Positions 18,565-29,477 of a DNA stretch of 64,000 nt are shown piece by piece. Within the stretch, counting starts at the first letter, position 1; the number at the start of each line of letters is the position of its first letter. Under the pieces are notes generated by a model that was not told where the DNA came from, made no database searches, and was given only the letters and a program-made list of their open reading frames with translations. The position numbers were made by a program, and so were the translations under genes. Location of the stretch: NCBI GenBank assembly GCA_030750865.1, contig JASMHE010000013.1, forward strand, positions 62,001-126,000, written 5' to 3'. This DNA comes from Alphaproteobacteria bacterium (GTDB taxonomy: Bacteria > Pseudomonadota > Alphaproteobacteria > Micavibrionales > Micavibrionaceae).

Positions 18565-21500
18565 ATGGCACGCTTTTTTATTGACCGTCCGGTTTTCGCA
18601 TGGGTTCTGGCCATCATCACGATGCTTGCCGGTGTGTTGGCCATCCGTTCCTTGCCTGTTGAACAATATCCGAAGGTTGCGCCGCCGACCGTGGCGATTA
18701 ATGCCAGCTATCCGGGGGCGTCTGCCGAAACGGTCGAGAATTCTGTTACACAGGTGATCGAACAGCGCCTTAGCGGGATTGATTTTTTACGCTATTTCTC
18801 TTCCAGCAGTGCTGATGGTTCCATGACGATTACGCTGACATTCGAGCCGGAAGCCGATCCCGACATTGCGCAGGTGCAAACACAGAACAAGGTGCAGGGT
18901 GCTGTGCCGCTCTTGCCGCAAGATGTGCAAGAGCAAGGTGTTATCGTTACGAAGTCGAACGATACATTTTTGCTGGTGGTGGGGCTTTACTCTGATGATG
19001 GCAAATTCACGCAAGGGGCGCTGAGTGATATTCTGGTATCCAGTTTCCGTGACCCGTTATCACGTGTAAACGGTGTCGGCAGTGTGCGCGTTTTCGGTGC
19101 ACAGAACGCAATGCGGATATGGCTCGATCCGGCCAAGCTTTACAGTTACAAGATGACCCCACTTGAGGTTGAAGCGGCCATTCAGACACAGAATACGGAT
19201 GTGTCGGCCGGACAGCTCGGCGGTATGCCTGCGGTGGAAGGCCAGCAGTTGAATGCGACGATCACGGCGCAATCCCGTTTGGAAACGGTCGAAGATTTCG
19301 AGCAGATTGTCCTGCGCGTGAATCCGGATGGATCACAGGTGCGTTTGATGGATGTGGCGCAGGTCGAGCTTGGCTCGGAATCCTATGACACGATTACCCG
19401 TTATAAACGCAAACCTGCGGCCGGTATTGCGATCAGTCTGGCCACGGGGGCCAATGCGCTGGAAACAGCGGATCTTGTGAAAGAACGTGTGAAAGAGCTT
19501 CAGCAATTCCTGCCCGAAGGCGTTGAAGTAATTTATCCATATGACACAACACCGTTTGTTAAGTTATCAATCGAATCCGTTGTACATACATTGATCGAAG
19601 CGGTTTTTCTGGTTTTCCTTGTTATGTTGCTGTTCTTGCAGAATTTTCGGGCAACGCTGATCCCGACCATTGCCGTGCCGGTGGTGTTGCTGGGGACGTT
19701 TGCCATTTTGGCGGCATTTGGTTTTTCCGTGAATACGCTGACGATGTTTGCGATGGTGCTGGCCATCGGTTTGCTGGTGGATGATGCGATTGTCGTGGTT
19801 GAAAACGTCGAACGGATCATGAGCGAAGAAGGTTTGTCCCCCAAAGAAGCAACGCGCAAATCAATGGACCAGATTACAGGGGCCTTGATCGGTATTGCGA
19901 CGGTGCTGTCCACAGTGTTTATTCCGATGGCGTTTTTCAGCGGATCGGCCGGGGCGATCTATCGCCAGTTCTCGATCACGATTGTCTCGGCGATGGTGTT
20001 GTCTGTTGCGGTGGCGCTTATTCTGTCGCCGTCACTCTGTGCGTCGATTCTGAAGCAGGACAAAGACGGTCACCGCAGAAAAGAAAAAGGATTTTTCGGG
20101 GCTTTTAACCGGTACTTCAACAAGGTGCGTGATGTATATCAACGCAGTACATCGTATATCGCGCGGCGCGTTGTGCGTTTCTTTGTCTTGTATCTGGTTC
20201 TGATCGGCGGGCTTGTTTACGGTTTTGCGAATATTCCGACGGCGTTCCTGCCGGACGAAGATCAGGGCTTTATGTTCATGATGGTTAATACACCGGCCGG
20301 ATCAACATCGGAACGGACATTGGAGTCGGTGAAAGATGTTGAAGATTATCTGCTGGAACAAGATACAGTTGAACACTTATTCACCGTGGTCGGGTTTAGT
20401 TTCGCCGGTTCGGCGCAGAATGCGGCCTTTGGTTTCGTGGGCTTGAAAGACTGGGAGGAACGCGAAGGCGACGATGAAAGTGTGTTTGCGATCTCCGGTC
20501 GCGCGATGGGAGCATTTTCGCAAATTAAAGATGCGATGGCATTTGCGTTTTTCCCGCCGCCTATTCGGGAATTGGGGAATGCGTCCGGTTTTGATTTTCA
20601 GCTCATTGACCGTGCCGGATTGGGGCATCAGGCCTTGATGAATGCACGGAACCAGCTTCTTGGTGCAGCGGCGCAGAATCCGATGCTGGTCGGCGTGCGC
20701 CCCAATGGTCTGGATGATGTGCCGCAATTCAAAATTGATATTGATAACCAAAAAGCCGCCGCGATGGGCGTGCCGCTGAATGACGTTAACCGGACCTTGC
20801 AGATTGCATGGGGGTCGAGTTACGTGAATGATTTCATTGATGATGGCCGGATCAAGAAAGTTTATATGCAGGGCGATGCGCCGTCCCGCATGATGCCCGA
20901 AGATGTGCATGATTGGTATGTGCGCAATAACGAAGGCGAAATGGTACCGTTTAACACATTTTCTGCGACGCGCTGGACATATGGATCACCGAAACTGGAG
21001 CGATTTAACGGTAGCTCTTCGGTGAATATTCAGGGCAGCCCTGCCGAAGGGATATCCACCGGTGTGGCAATGGACGAGATCGAGAAGATTGTAGAAACAT
21101 TGCCCGATGGCATTGGTCTGGAATGGTCCGGTATTTCGTACGAAGAACGTGCGGCGGGCTCACAGGCACCTGCGTTATATGCGCTGTCTGTGTTGATCGT
21201 GTTCTTGTGTCTGGCCGCATTATATGAAAGCTGGGCTGTGCCGCTGGCGGTGATGTTGGTCGTTCCGCTCGGCGTTCTGGGGTCTGTGATTGCCAGTAAC
21301 ATTTTCGGTGTGGCCAATGATGTGTACTTCCAGGTTGCGTTGCTGACGACGGTCGGACTGGCATCTAAAAATGCGATCCTGATTGTGGAATTTGCCAAAG
21401 AATTGAAAGAAGACGGGCATAGTTTGATGGAGGCTGTCGCCACGGCCGCCCGTCAACGTTTCCGTCCGATCCTGATGACATCAATGGCGTTTATGCTTGG

Positions 21501-21699
21501 TGTGACACCACTGGCTACGGCAAGCGGCGCGGGTGCTGCCAGCCAGAATGCGATTGGTATCGCCGTGATGGGCGGTATGATGGCGGCGACATTCCTTGCA
21601 ATTTTCTTTGTGCCGATGTTCTATGTGGCCGTTGAAAAGATTTTCCACAAAGAAGATGTTGACGCCAAGACAGCACACGAGGAAGGACAAGACAAATGA
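18565..21699 (+). CDS. RND multidrug efflux pump, HAE1/AcrB-like
   Basis: Inner-membrane proton/drug antiporter of 1044 residues, the usual AcrB size, expected to work as a trimer with 12 transmembrane helices per subunit. N-terminus [17 protein letters not shown] is typical. The proton-relay aspartates of helix 4 are at about D406-D407 ([12 protein letters not shown]), and the helix 10 lysine is in [17 protein letters not shown]. Two large periplasmic loops are present. It lies between the AcrA-like adaptor and the channel gene, whose ATG overlaps its stop by 4 bp. Likely controlled by the divergent TetR repressor. Confidence 0.96.
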   Translation: MARFFIDRPVFAWVLAIITMLAGVLAIRSLPVEQYPKVAPPTVAINASYPGASAETVENSVTQVIEQRLSGIDFLRYFSSSSADGSMTITLTFEPEADPDIAQVQTQNKVQGAVPLLPQDVQEQGVIVTKSNDTFLLVVGLYSDDGKFTQGALSDILVSSFRDPLSRVNGVGSVRVFGAQNAMRIWLDPAKLYSYKMTPLEVEAAIQTQNTDVSAGQLGGMPAVEGQQLNATITAQSRLETVEDFEQIVLRVNPDGSQVRLMDVAQVELGSESYDTITRYKRKPAAGIAISLATGANALETADLVKERVKELQQFLPEGVEVIYPYDTTPFVKLSIESVVHTLIEAVFLVFLVMLLFLQNFRATLIPTIAVPVVLLGTFAILAAFGFSVNTLTMFAMVLAIGLLVDDAIVVVENVERIMSEEGLSPKEATRKSMDQITGALIGIATVLSTVFIPMAFFSGSAGAIYRQFSITIVSAMVLSVAVALILSPSLCASILKQDKDGHRRKEKGFFGAFNRYFNKVRDVYQRSTSYIARRVVRFFVLYLVLIGGLVYGFANIPTAFLPDEDQGFMFMMVNTPAGSTSERTLESVKDVEDYLLEQDTVEHLFTVVGFSFAGSAQNAAFGFVGLKDWEEREGDDESVFAISGRAMGAFSQIKDAMAFAFFPPPIRELGNASGFDFQLIDRAGLGHQALMNARNQLLGAAAQNPMLVGVRPNGLDDVPQFKIDIDNQKAAAMGVPLNDVNRTLQIAWGSSYVNDFIDDGRIKKVYMQGDAPSRMMPEDVHDWYVRNNEGEMVPFNTFSATRWTYGSPKLERFNGSSSVNIQGSPAEGISTGVAMDEIEKIVETLPDGIGLEWSGISYEERAAGSQAPALYALSVLIVFLCLAALYESWAVPLAVMLVVPLGVLGSVIASNIFGVANDVYFQVALLTTVGLASKNAILIVEFAKELKEDGHSLMEAVATAARQRFRPILMTSMAFMLGVTPLATASGAGAASQNAIGIAVMGGMMAATFLAIFFVPMFYVAVEKIFHKEDVDAKTAHEEGQDK

Positions 21700-23129
21700 G
21701 AAAAACAGTTTTGACAGTGATGGCTGTGTGCGGTGTGACGACGGCGCTGGGTGCGTGTACGATGGTGCCTGATTATTTGCGTCCGGGCTTTTCGGCGGCG
21801 GAGCAGTGGAATGATGTGCCGGGCTATGAAACGGCGCAAGGCGAACAGGCCGCGCAAAATCTGCACTGGCGGAATTTTTTCAAAGATCCGGCTTTGCGTC
21901 AGGTGATTGCCATTGCGCTGGAACATAATAAAGATTTACGGATGGCGGCGCTGAATATTGATGCGGCGCGCGCGCAATATCGTATTGAGCGCGCCGATAT
22001 TGTGCCGTCGGTTAATGCAAATGCCGATGCGACTTATCAGGAAAGCTCGGATGAGAGCAGTGTCACAGGGCGTAGCGAACGCACGGATTTGTATGATGCC
22101 AACCTCGGTATCAGTGCCTATGAACTGGATTTATTCGGGCGTGTCCGTAGTAAAAATCAGGCGGCGCTGAATGACTATCTGGCAACGGAATCTGCGCGTG
22201 ATGTCGTGCGTAACCGCTTGATTGCCGAAGTTGCGAATGCCTATTTGCGATTACTTGCCGACCAAAAACTTCTGGCGCTGACGGAAAAGACGCTCGCGGC
22301 ACAGGAAAATACATATGATCTGTTGTCGCGGACGCGTGATGAAGGTGTGGCAACGGAATCTGATGTTTCACGCGCGCAAACAGCCGTTGAAACCGCCCGT
22401 GTGAATTTGCATCAATATCGCCGTCTGGTTGAGCAAGACAAGAATGCGCTGACGCTTTTGATGGGCGTGCCGCATAGCGAAGGCATGATCCCTGTATCCG
22501 GATTGGAAAATATTGACGTTCCCGTTGCGCTTGATCCGGGATTGCCGTCCGATGTGTTGACTGCCCGCCCCGATATCCGGCAGGCCGAATATGAATTGTT
22601 GGCCCGTAATGCGGATATTGGCGCGGCCCGTGCGGCGTTCTTCCCGCAAATTTCACTGACCGGCACATATGGTTTTGCCAGTGACAGCCTGTCAGACCTT
22701 TTTACCAGTGGCGCGGCAGGGGCATGGCGTTTTGTACCGCAAGTTACGTTGCCTGTTTTTCAGGGCGGGCGGAACAAAGCCAATCTTGAACTGGCGGAAA
22801 TCAGAAAAGAAAGCGCGATTGTGAATTACGAAAAGGCCATTCAGACAGCCTTTCGCGAAGTGTCTGATGAACTGGCAGCACGTGCCACATTGACAGAACA
22901 GCTCGAGGCGCAGCGCCGTTTGGTTGCGGCATCAGAGCGCGTATATAATATGTCTGACGAGCGGTACAAAGCCGGTATCGATAGCTTCTTAAGTGTGCTG
23001 GACGCACAGCGCGAGCTTTATGTCGCGCAGCAAAATGAAATCCAGACAGAACGCCAGCGTTTGACAAATCTGGTCAATCTTTACAGAGTGCTGGGTGGCG
23101 GTTCGTTCGGTGAAGACGAAGTGCGTTAG
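21696..23129 (+). CDS. outer-membrane efflux channel, NodT/OprM family
   Basis: A 477-residue TolC-like trimeric channel subunit. The signal peptide ends in a lipobox (TALGAC), so the protein is probably an outer-membrane lipoprotein. Two OEP domains of long coiled helices follow (about 70-255 and 275-465), including [18 protein letters not shown]. It overlaps the pump gene by 4 bp (ATGA), completing an adaptor-pump-channel operon. It converges on a second TolC-family gene 27 bp away. Confidence 0.93.
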   Translation: MRKTVLTVMAVCGVTTALGACTMVPDYLRPGFSAAEQWNDVPGYETAQGEQAAQNLHWRNFFKDPALRQVIAIALEHNKDLRMAALNIDAARAQYRIERADIVPSVNANADATYQESSDESSVTGRSERTDLYDANLGISAYELDLFGRVRSKNQAALNDYLATESARDVVRNRLIAEVANAYLRLLADQKLLALTEKTLAAQENTYDLLSRTRDEGVATESDVSRAQTAVETARVNLHQYRRLVEQDKNALTLLMGVPHSEGMIPVSGLENIDVPVALDPGLPSDVLTARPDIRQAEYELLARNADIGAARAAFFPQISLTGTYGFASDSLSDLFTSGAAGAWRFVPQVTLPVFQGGRNKANLELAEIRKESAIVNYEKAIQTAFREVSDELAARATLTEQLEAQRRLVAASERVYNMSDERYKAGIDSFLSVLDAQRELYVAQQNEIQTERQRLTNLVNLYRVLGGGSFGEDEVR

Positions 23130-23156
23130 AAAAACGTTTTCGTTTGTAACGTTGCC

Positions 23157-24458
23157 TTACAAATCTTTGAATATATCGGGGCGTAAAAGGCCGAGACTGT
23201 TGGCGAGTGCGAATTTGGCGACGACTTCGTCACGGCGGGCGCGGGCAAGGGCTGCTTTCGCGTCGATGACTTCTTGGTCAGCATCCAGTACATCCAGAAC
23301 GGTGCGCTGCCCTTCGCGGGCTTCGATTCGTACGCCTTCCAATGCGGCTTCGGTTGCTGTGATTTGTGCTTTGCGGCTTTCGATCTGTGCTTTTGCGGCC
23401 TGATAAGCGCGCCAGTGCTTTGTGACCGTGCGCTTGATCCGTTGCCGTGTTTCCTGAATTTCATAGTGTTGCCGTTTGGCCGACCGCCGTGCCTCACGAA
23501 GACGTGAACGGGCCGCGCCGCCTTCGTATAGTGTAATGGTCGCGCGCAGGCCGACCATTTCAGTCTGGCTTTCATCGACGATGCCGGGTTGCGGGTCATA
23601 TTGCTTGTTGTATGAGGCAAAGGCCGCCAGTTGTGGCAGTAATTCGCGGAATGTTGCATCTGCGCCGTGTTCGGCGGCGCGTTGTTCGAATTGTATGATC
23701 ATGAGTTCGGGGTTTTGCCGTTCGGCCAGCGTAATCATGTCGTTCATATCCGTTGGCAGTGCAATCCGGCTATGAGGGACCAACAAGACATCCGGTACGG
23801 CCATGCCTACAATATCTTCGAATGCGGCACAGCTCATGTCAAAATCGCCTTCGGCTTTGATCCGTTCGGCTTCGGCGCGGGCCAGTCTTGATCTGGCTTG
23901 CTGCACATCCGTTGTTGTAATGTCCCCGATGGCCATCCGTTCGCGCGCGGCATTCAGTTCTTGTGTCAAGATATCTTCGTTATGCAGGCGCAAATCCAGA
24001 ATTTTGCGATCGCGGAGTACATTCATATAGACAGTGACGGCCTCAAGAAAGATGTCTTGTTCGGCTTGTGACAGCACAGCTTCACCGGCCCGGATCAAAT
24101 CACGGGCGCGGGCTGTTTCGGCAAATGTCCGGCCGCCCCGCCAAATCGGTTGATCCAGACTGACGGTCATATCTTTGGTGGTGGCACCAGTACCGTTCCC
24201 GAAATTACTGCTTTCGATATCGGTCGCAAATAAACGTGCTTCACCGCTTACCGTCGGAAGCCATCCGGCGCGGGCCTGCGGATATAATTCCATTGTTTCA
24301 TGCAGTTCTTCGCGGGCGGCTTTCAAGGTCGGGTTATTGTCATGGACGTGTTGAAGGATATCCGGTAATCCCCAATAGCCGTCCTGATTTTGTGCCTGTG
24401 CCGCATGGTTTGTGGTGATGAAAAAAGTCAGGATGATAACCGAAATGAAATGGCGCAT
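23157..24458 (-). CDS. TolC-family outer-membrane channel, likely for type I secretion
   Basis: A 433-residue TolC-family protein with a cleavable signal peptide (cut near AAQA) and no lipobox, unlike the NodT-type channel it converges on. Two OEP repeats are visible (about 45-215 and 240-425), with helices rich in Ala, Glu and Arg, such as IKAEGDFDMSCAAFEDIVG. Its position beside the OmpR regulator and close to the ABC/HlyD genes suggests it is the outer-membrane component of that secretion system. This is inference from context; the protein could also serve a pump. Confidence 0.85.
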   Translation of the reverse strand: MRHFISVIILTFFITTNHAAQAQNQDGYWGLPDILQHVHDNNPTLKAAREELHETMELYPQARAGWLPTVSGEARLFATDIESSNFGNGTGATTKDMTVSLDQPIWRGGRTFAETARARDLIRAGEAVLSQAEQDIFLEAVTVYMNVLRDRKILDLRLHNEDILTQELNAARERMAIGDITTTDVQQARSRLARAEAERIKAEGDFDMSCAAFEDIVGMAVPDVLLVPHSRIALPTDMNDMITLAERQNPELMIIQFEQRAAEHGADATFRELLPQLAAFASYNKQYDPQPGIVDESQTEMVGLRATITLYEGGAARSRLREARRSAKRQHYEIQETRQRIKRTVTKHWRAYQAAKAQIESRKAQITATEAALEGVRIEAREGQRTVLDVLDADQEVIDAKAALARARRDEVVAKFALANSLGLLRPDIFKDL

Positions 24459-24576
24459 GAAATTTCCCCGTGAGCCGTGAAGGCGGTATTATAAGATAGT
24501 ATGCAATTTATGGCAGTTATGTTGTCGCTTCAATAAATGGCTTTCCCCTATACCATCGTATGGCCTGTGTTGCGGT

Positions 24577-25299
24577 TTATGACGACTTGTCTTGATGGAA
24601 CATATAGCCGACACTGCGAATCGTTTTTATGATTTGCGGATTGGTTGCATTATCGCCCAGCTTCTTCCGCAGCCGTGCAATTTTGACATCAATGGCGCGT
24701 GGTGTTGGGGCATAGGATTTCTTGCGTAGTGCGTCGCAGAGTTCCTCCCGACTGAGCGGTTTGCCCGCATTCTGAATTAAGACATGCAGGAGTTCGAATT
24801 CCTTGACGGTTAAATTACCGACCTTGCCTGTGTCATCGATGATCTGGAATTGGTCGCAATCAACAGTCCAGTTCCCGCATTTTATATCGCGCCCGTTTTG
24901 CGTGGACGCCGGATCGATATTGCGCGTGCGTTGATATTCTTTGGCACGTCTGATGTTGGCCTTGATTTTGGCGAGTAAGACATCTACATCAACCGGTTTT
25001 GTCACATAATCGTCTGCGCCTGAGGCCAGCCCGTCCAACTTGTTATTTTTGGTATCATCACCGCTGACAATGATGACGGGCGCTTTTGTGTGAAAACGGA
25101 TGTCGTGGATGAATTCAAGCCCGCTGCCATCAGGCAGATGAATATCGAGCAGGATTAAGTCGATGGGGTGGCGTCTGACCACTTCCAGTGTGCGTTTGCC
25201 ATTTGTGCTTTCGATAACCAGAAAGTCTTCTCTTTCCAGACTCTTCTTCAGCATATGGCGTAAAAGTTTGTCGTCATCGACGAGTAAAATCGTATCCAT
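24577..25299 (-). CDS. OmpR-family response regulator
   Basis: A 240-residue transcription factor. Receiver domain at about residues 1-120 with the acidic pair DDD (8-10), phospho-acceptor D52 (LILLDIHLPDGSG) and conserved lysine in YVTKPV. Winged-helix DNA-binding domain at about 140-235 (LTVKEFELLHVLIQNAGKPLSREEL, RAIDVKIARLRKKLGD, IRSVGYMF). No kinase gene is directly adjacent. It diverges from the acidic secreted-protein gene, and phased repeats lie between them. It is the only protein of the 23-40 kb region with a recognisable DNA-binding output, so it is the natural end point of the phosphorelay encoded there. Confidence 0.93.
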   Translation of the reverse strand: MDTILLVDDDKLLRHMLKKSLEREDFLVIESTNGKRTLEVVRRHPIDLILLDIHLPDGSGLEFIHDIRFHTKAPVIIVSGDDTKNNKLDGLASGADDYVTKPVDVDVLLAKIKANIRRAKEYQRTRNIDPASTQNGRDIKCGNWTVDCDQFQIIDDTGKVGNLTVKEFELLHVLIQNAGKPLSREELCDALRKKSYAPTPRAIDVKIARLRKKLGDNATNPQIIKTIRSVGYMFHQDKSS

Positions 25300-25320
25300 T
25301 CAGTGGCCATTCTGTTCATT

Positions 25321-25380
25321 TGTAACAAAACTGAAACAAAACATTACAGAAATGAAACACAAATTTTACGGGATTACAAC
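25321..25380 (+). promoter_or_regulatory. phased 11-bp repeats, probable response-regulator binding site
   Basis: TGTAACAAAA (25321), TGAAACAAAA (25332), CATTACAGAA (25342) and TGAAACACAA (25353) follow each other at 10-11 base steps, with weaker TTAC echoes at 25366 and 25374. OmpR-family regulators typically bind head-to-tail repeats with this spacing. The array sits between the regulator gene and the acidic secreted-protein gene, 60-120 bp upstream of the latter's start. Confidence 0.55.
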
Positions 25381-25441
25381 CTTTGATTGATATTCTGAAT
25401 ACATCTTCAAAAGGGTTTTGGGTTTTTAGGGAGTGGTGTGC

Positions 25442-27754
25442 ATGGCGAAATTCATGAAACAAGATGGTATGCAAACGCGTATCGAGACGAATCTCGATAT
25501 GTCCGATATGACGATTACGATACCGACAAGAAAGCTGGATGCCGATCAATATTCTGCGGATGATCTGGATGGTGTGACCGAAAGTTTATTCGGGTCGGGC
25601 AATATGGCGTATGCCAGTTTGCAGGCCTCACAGACAGATGCTTTATTGGCTGGCGGTGGTGGTGATTATCAGCAGGCAGACCTTGTGTTGAACGCTGATA
25701 AAGGTAACCAGATGAGCAGCAATACAGACCGTCCGTTGACGGAAAGCTATGTGACCGATACCGAAAGTCTGGGAACGGAAGGCAGTTTTGCCAATACGAC
25801 GGTCGGGTCGCTGGGGGCATCTACGTTATCGTCGGATGTCGGGGCGTTTTCACCGGATTCGAATTTGAGCATTCGCGGCGAAAATTTCTTTAAAGGCACG
25901 GCAACAACATCACAAGCGGGGCGCAGCGGTGGTCAACATGATTCCGGTGATGCGGTTAGTGTCGATAATTCGACGCAAAGCGATACAACGCAAAATATTA
26001 CCAATACAACGATCGATAATTCGGTGCATCTGGGTGATGACATCACGGAAATTATCGAAGGCGACATTGTTGAAGAGGTCGTAAACACGATTACCAACGA
26101 AATTCACGACGTGACTGAAACGATCAGCACGACGGTGAATAATGTTACGGAAATTATCAATGATATTTTGCTGGATACAGGTATTACGACGATTGTGAAT
26201 AATGTCACAGAGGTCGTCAATCATGTGACCGACAGCGTAACAAATATTGTCGATCATTTGATTGACGGTACGTTATCACTTGATCTGGATGCCGATATCT
26301 TGGAAACGCTTACCGGTGATGTCGGCATTGTTATCGAGGATAGCGTTGCCGGCAATATTGATATTGGTGCAACGACAGAAAATCTTTCCTCGATTGTGAA
26401 TGATCTGACAGGGCTGAGTATTTCGTCATTGTCGATATTGGATTCCAATATCGGGTTTGATTTGCTGAGCGGTGAAAATATTGATGACGGCAATGATATA
26501 TCGATTGCCGGACTTGCAACGCCGGATATTGATCTGGACATTATCGAGGATATCGTTGGCGATATTGATATATCGCTGGATTTACCAACAGAATTACTGG
26601 ATGGCGAGATATTGGTCGATACGGTGCAGGAGACGGTCGGTAGCCTGAGCGACCTCGATATTCCCGATGTGGACGATGTGATTGAAACATTAGGTGATGA
26701 AGGCGTTGACGGCGCAGTTGAGGCTGTGATCGGCGATACTGTTCTGGGGGATGATTTTGATATTGATGTTGATGACATTCTCGGCGGTCTTGGACTTGGC
26801 GATGGCGGTGATGACCCGGATGCAGGCGCAGAGCCTGTCAGTGATATCGCTGATCCGTTGACCGAAGGGACAGGCGATGTTGTTGACGGCTTAACGGGCG
26901 GCGCAACTGACGAGATTACCGATACGGTGACGGATATTGTCGATGACATATCGGATGTGGGCGATCATATCGTGGATGGCCTCGTCGGCGATGTGTTCGG
27001 ACAGGACAATGATGAGGGTACGGATAGTGATCTGGTTGCCGGTCTGGATACCGATATTGTGGACACAGATATTATTGATGGTGCCGTGGATGTGATCCTT
27101 GATCCGGTCGAAGATTTGATCGGTGATGTCGATCTTGAAGCGGTCGGCGGTCTTGATTTATTTGGCGACAATGAAACAGACAACAATGACGGTGATACAG
27201 ATATCACGGTCAATGCAGATGCTGACCTTGTCGATGGGGATATTGCAGAGGCGCTGTCGGATATCCCGCTGGACCCTGTCGAAGAGATTGTCGGTGATGT
27301 TGATATTGATGCGGGGGCCGCTGCCGATTTATTGGATGACGTTGCCGATTCCGTTGTGAATGACGGTGAAGGCGGCACGGGCGAAGAGACAATTTTATCT
27401 GAAACCGGTGATGCGCTTGGTGATTTGGTGGAAGACCTTCTCGACGTTGACGACGACGGCGCGCTGAATGATGTGCTTGGTTTGTTGGGTGATACGGACG
27501 AAACGGCAACACAGAGTGACGGCACGGACACGCCGTCGGCAGGAATAGATGCAGATGACGATATCGGCAGCTGGACGGAAACAACGGTTGGTGATGGCGG
27601 GTTGTTCGATGATGTCGTCGATGGCATTGGCGGTGGTGACAGTGATGCATTGCCCGATCCGCTGGGAACGGTCGGTGAAGGACTTGGAATCCTCGATACG
27701 GATTCGAATGCCGGTAGTGACGGCGGTCTGTTTGGGGGAGGGCTATTCGGATAA
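25442..27754 (+). CDS. large Asp/Gly/Val/Ile-rich repetitive protein, probable type I secretion substrate
   Basis: About 770 residues, extremely acidic, without cysteine and nearly free of aromatic and basic residues after the first 120. No signal peptide and no classical GGxGxDxUx RTX repeats. Residues about 195-285 repeat a VNNVTEI / NxVT pattern. The rest is built of short units such as DIIEDIVGDIDI, DPVEDLIGDVDLEA and DPVEEIVGDVDIDA (the last two 57 residues apart). The C-terminus has GSWTETTVGDGGLFDDVV and ends GGLFGGGLFG, a plausible uncleaved secretion signal. Start at 25442 is set by TAGGGAG 9 bases upstream. The ABC gene follows after one base. Acidic side chains suggest calcium binding outside the cell. 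No family recognised; role as adhesin or matrix protein is inference. Confidence 0.8.
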   Translation: MAKFMKQDGMQTRIETNLDMSDMTITIPTRKLDADQYSADDLDGVTESLFGSGNMAYASLQASQTDALLAGGGGDYQQADLVLNADKGNQMSSNTDRPLTESYVTDTESLGTEGSFANTTVGSLGASTLSSDVGAFSPDSNLSIRGENFFKGTATTSQAGRSGGQHDSGDAVSVDNSTQSDTTQNITNTTIDNSVHLGDDITEIIEGDIVEEVVNTITNEIHDVTETISTTVNNVTEIINDILLDTGITTIVNNVTEVVNHVTDSVTNIVDHLIDGTLSLDLDADILETLTGDVGIVIEDSVAGNIDIGATTENLSSIVNDLTGLSISSLSILDSNIGFDLLSGENIDDGNDISIAGLATPDIDLDIIEDIVGDIDISLDLPTELLDGEILVDTVQETVGSLSDLDIPDVDDVIETLGDEGVDGAVEAVIGDTVLGDDFDIDVDDILGGLGLGDGGDDPDAGAEPVSDIADPLTEGTGDVVDGLTGGATDEITDTVTDIVDDISDVGDHIVDGLVGDVFGQDNDEGTDSDLVAGLDTDIVDTDIIDGAVDVILDPVEDLIGDVDLEAVGGLDLFGDNETDNNDGDTDITVNADADLVDGDIAEALSDIPLDPVEEIVGDVDIDAGAAADLLDDVADSVVNDGEGGTGEETILSETGDALGDLVEDLLDVDDDGALNDVLGLLGDTDETATQSDGTDTPSAGIDADDDIGSWTETTVGDGGLFDDVVDGIGGGDSDALPDPLGTVGEGLGILDTDSNAGSDGGLFGGGLFG

Positions 27755-27755
27755 G

Positions 27756-29477
27756 ATGTTTTCAACGGGGGTGGAGCACAAATGTCGGGATGATATCCTG
27801 AAGCCGGATGGCTATCGGCAAAGCGTATATGCGCTATTACTGTGTACGCTGGCGATTAATCTCTTATCACTTGCCTTGCCGGTGATGACGTTACAGGTTT
27901 ATGACCGTATTTTGCCAAATCCGGGCACGGGCACGTTGCCTGTTCTGGTCACTGGTGTGTGTGTTGCAATCTTTCTTGAAGTGTTGTTGCGGCTTTCCCG
28001 TTCCTATGTGATCGGTCGCGCCGGCGCCGCTTATGAACATCGCATGGCGTGCCGTGCGATGGAAAAGATACTGGGTGCAGACCTTACGAAAATGGGATCA
28101 TACGGTATCGGCGGTCATTTGCACCGGATGAGCGCGGTCGGAAAATTGCGTGATTTTTACAACGGGTATGCGTTGGTGGTGCTGGCCGAACTTGCGTTCG
28201 TGCCGTTATTTTTCGCTCTGATTATTTATATCGGACGATGGTTGGCGGTGGTGCCGGCGGCAATTCTTTGTTTGTTTATTCTGGTATCATTATGGAAGGG
28301 ATATCGCATACGGTGCGCGTTAAAAGATAGGGAAGACGCGGATGACAAGCGGTTCGATTTCCTGATTGAATCATTGGAAGGCGTGCATACGATCAAGGCG
28401 TTTGCGCTAGAGAAATTCTTTGAACGGCGGTATGAAGCGCTGGAAGAACAGTCGACGGCTGAAAATTATACGGTGACACAAGAAACGGCGGGGACATTCA
28501 ATATTGGTGCAATTTTCTCGCATATCATGGTGGCCGCTGTCATCAGCGCGGGGGCTTGGTTTGTATTGGCGCATATGTTGACGACAGGGGAGCTGATTGC
28601 CGTGCTGTTACTATCGGGGCGTATGATGCAGCCGATCCAGAAGGCGCTTGTTCTCTGGGCGCGTTATCAGGATTATGCCTTAGCCAGAAAAAACGCCGAA
28701 GAGCTTTTTACAACACCACAACAGATTGTTAAAGCGCGGAACACAGATGGTGTCCCGATGCCCGACGGGCGGTTGCGGATGGAGAATGTATCGTTCCGGT
28801 ATCAGGATGATGATACGCCGATTTTAAGACAGGTTGATCTGGACATCAAACGCGGTGACACGGTGCTTGTCTCCGGTGAACATGGTGCAGGAAAAACAAC
28901 ATTGTTGAATGTGATTGCCGGGATTTATCCGGTTGAGCAGGGGGATATGCGTGTTGACGGGCAACATGTCGGGAGTTACATGCCCGAAGCGCTTGTTTAC
29001 CATGTCGGTTATATTCGCAGTTTACCGCTGATTTTTCGCGGGACAATCCGCGATAATATTACATGTTTCGGGCAAACGAACGAACGGCAAGCACGGGAAG
29101 TTGCTGCGCTCTTGGATGTTGACCGTGATGTGGCAAAACTGCCGGGCGGGTTTGATACATTCCTGAGCGGGAATAACACGGATTCTATTCCGCCGGGATT
29201 AAAACAGCGTATCGCAATTGTGCGTGTTCTGGCGACAAAACCACGCCTGATCCTGTTTGATAATGCGGATCGCTCTCTGGATAAAGATGGCTATGCCATG
29301 ATCTATAGCTTGCTGGCACGCCTGAAAGGTAAGGCCAGCCTGATCCTGATTTCCGATGACAAAAATATTTGCGGTTTGGCGGATTGGCATTATGTGCTGG
29401 AAAATGGCGCGCTTGTGAAGGCCGAGCATGCTGTTAGTCGCGGTAATGTGCGTCCATACAGGGAGTTACGGTTATGA
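27756..29477 (+). CDS. type I secretion ABC protein with degenerate ATPase (first half)
   Basis: A 573-residue inner-membrane ABC half-transporter of the PrtD/HasD type: N-terminal transmembrane domain (about 25-310) with LPVMTLQVYDRILPN, then a nucleotide-binding domain. Walker A is normal (GEHGAGKTT from G374). The Q-loop glutamine is replaced (GYIRSLPLIF), the signature is IPPGL (478-482) instead of LSGGQ, the catalytic Walker B Glu is N503 (LILFDNAD), and the H-loop His is an Asp near 534. Hydrolysis by this domain is doubtful. Start: ATG at 27756, 1 bp after the substrate gene stop. It overlaps the next ABC gene by 4 bp, so the two products probably form a heterodimer. Confidence 0.9.
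   Translation: MFSTGVEHKCRDDILKPDGYRQSVYALLLCTLAINLLSLALPVMTLQVYDRILPNPGTGTLPVLVTGVCVAIFLEVLLRLSRSYVIGRAGAAYEHRMACRAMEKILGADLTKMGSYGIGGHLHRMSAVGKLRDFYNGYALVVLAELAFVPLFFALIIYIGRWLAVVPAAILCLFILVSLWKGYRIRCALKDREDADDKRFDFLIESLEGVHTIKAFALEKFFERRYEALEEQSTAENYTVTQETAGTFNIGAIFSHIMVAAVISAGAWFVLAHMLTTGELIAVLLLSGRMMQPIQKALVLWARYQDYALARKNAEELFTTPQQIVKARNTDGVPMPDGRLRMENVSFRYQDDDTPILRQVDLDIKRGDTVLVSGEHGAGKTTLLNVIAGIYPVEQGDMRVDGQHVGSYMPEALVYHVGYIRSLPLIFRGTIRDNITCFGQTNERQAREVAALLDVDRDVAKLPGGFDTFLSGNNTDSIPPGLKQRIAIVRVLATKPRLILFDNADRSLDKDGYAMIYSLLARLKGKASLILISDDKNICGLADWHYVLENGALVKAEHAVSRGNVRPYRELRL

Noticed and set aside
25442-27754. RTX protein with calcium nonapeptides
   Set aside because: No GGxGxDxUx repeats are present. 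The acidic units are different, so I call it only a probable type I substrate.
26254-27765. Long Ser/Pro-rich open frames on the minus strand
   Set aside because: They mirror the Asp/Gly/Val codons of the acidic protein (GAT and GGT read backwards), have no ribosome-binding sites, and show only low-complexity sequence.
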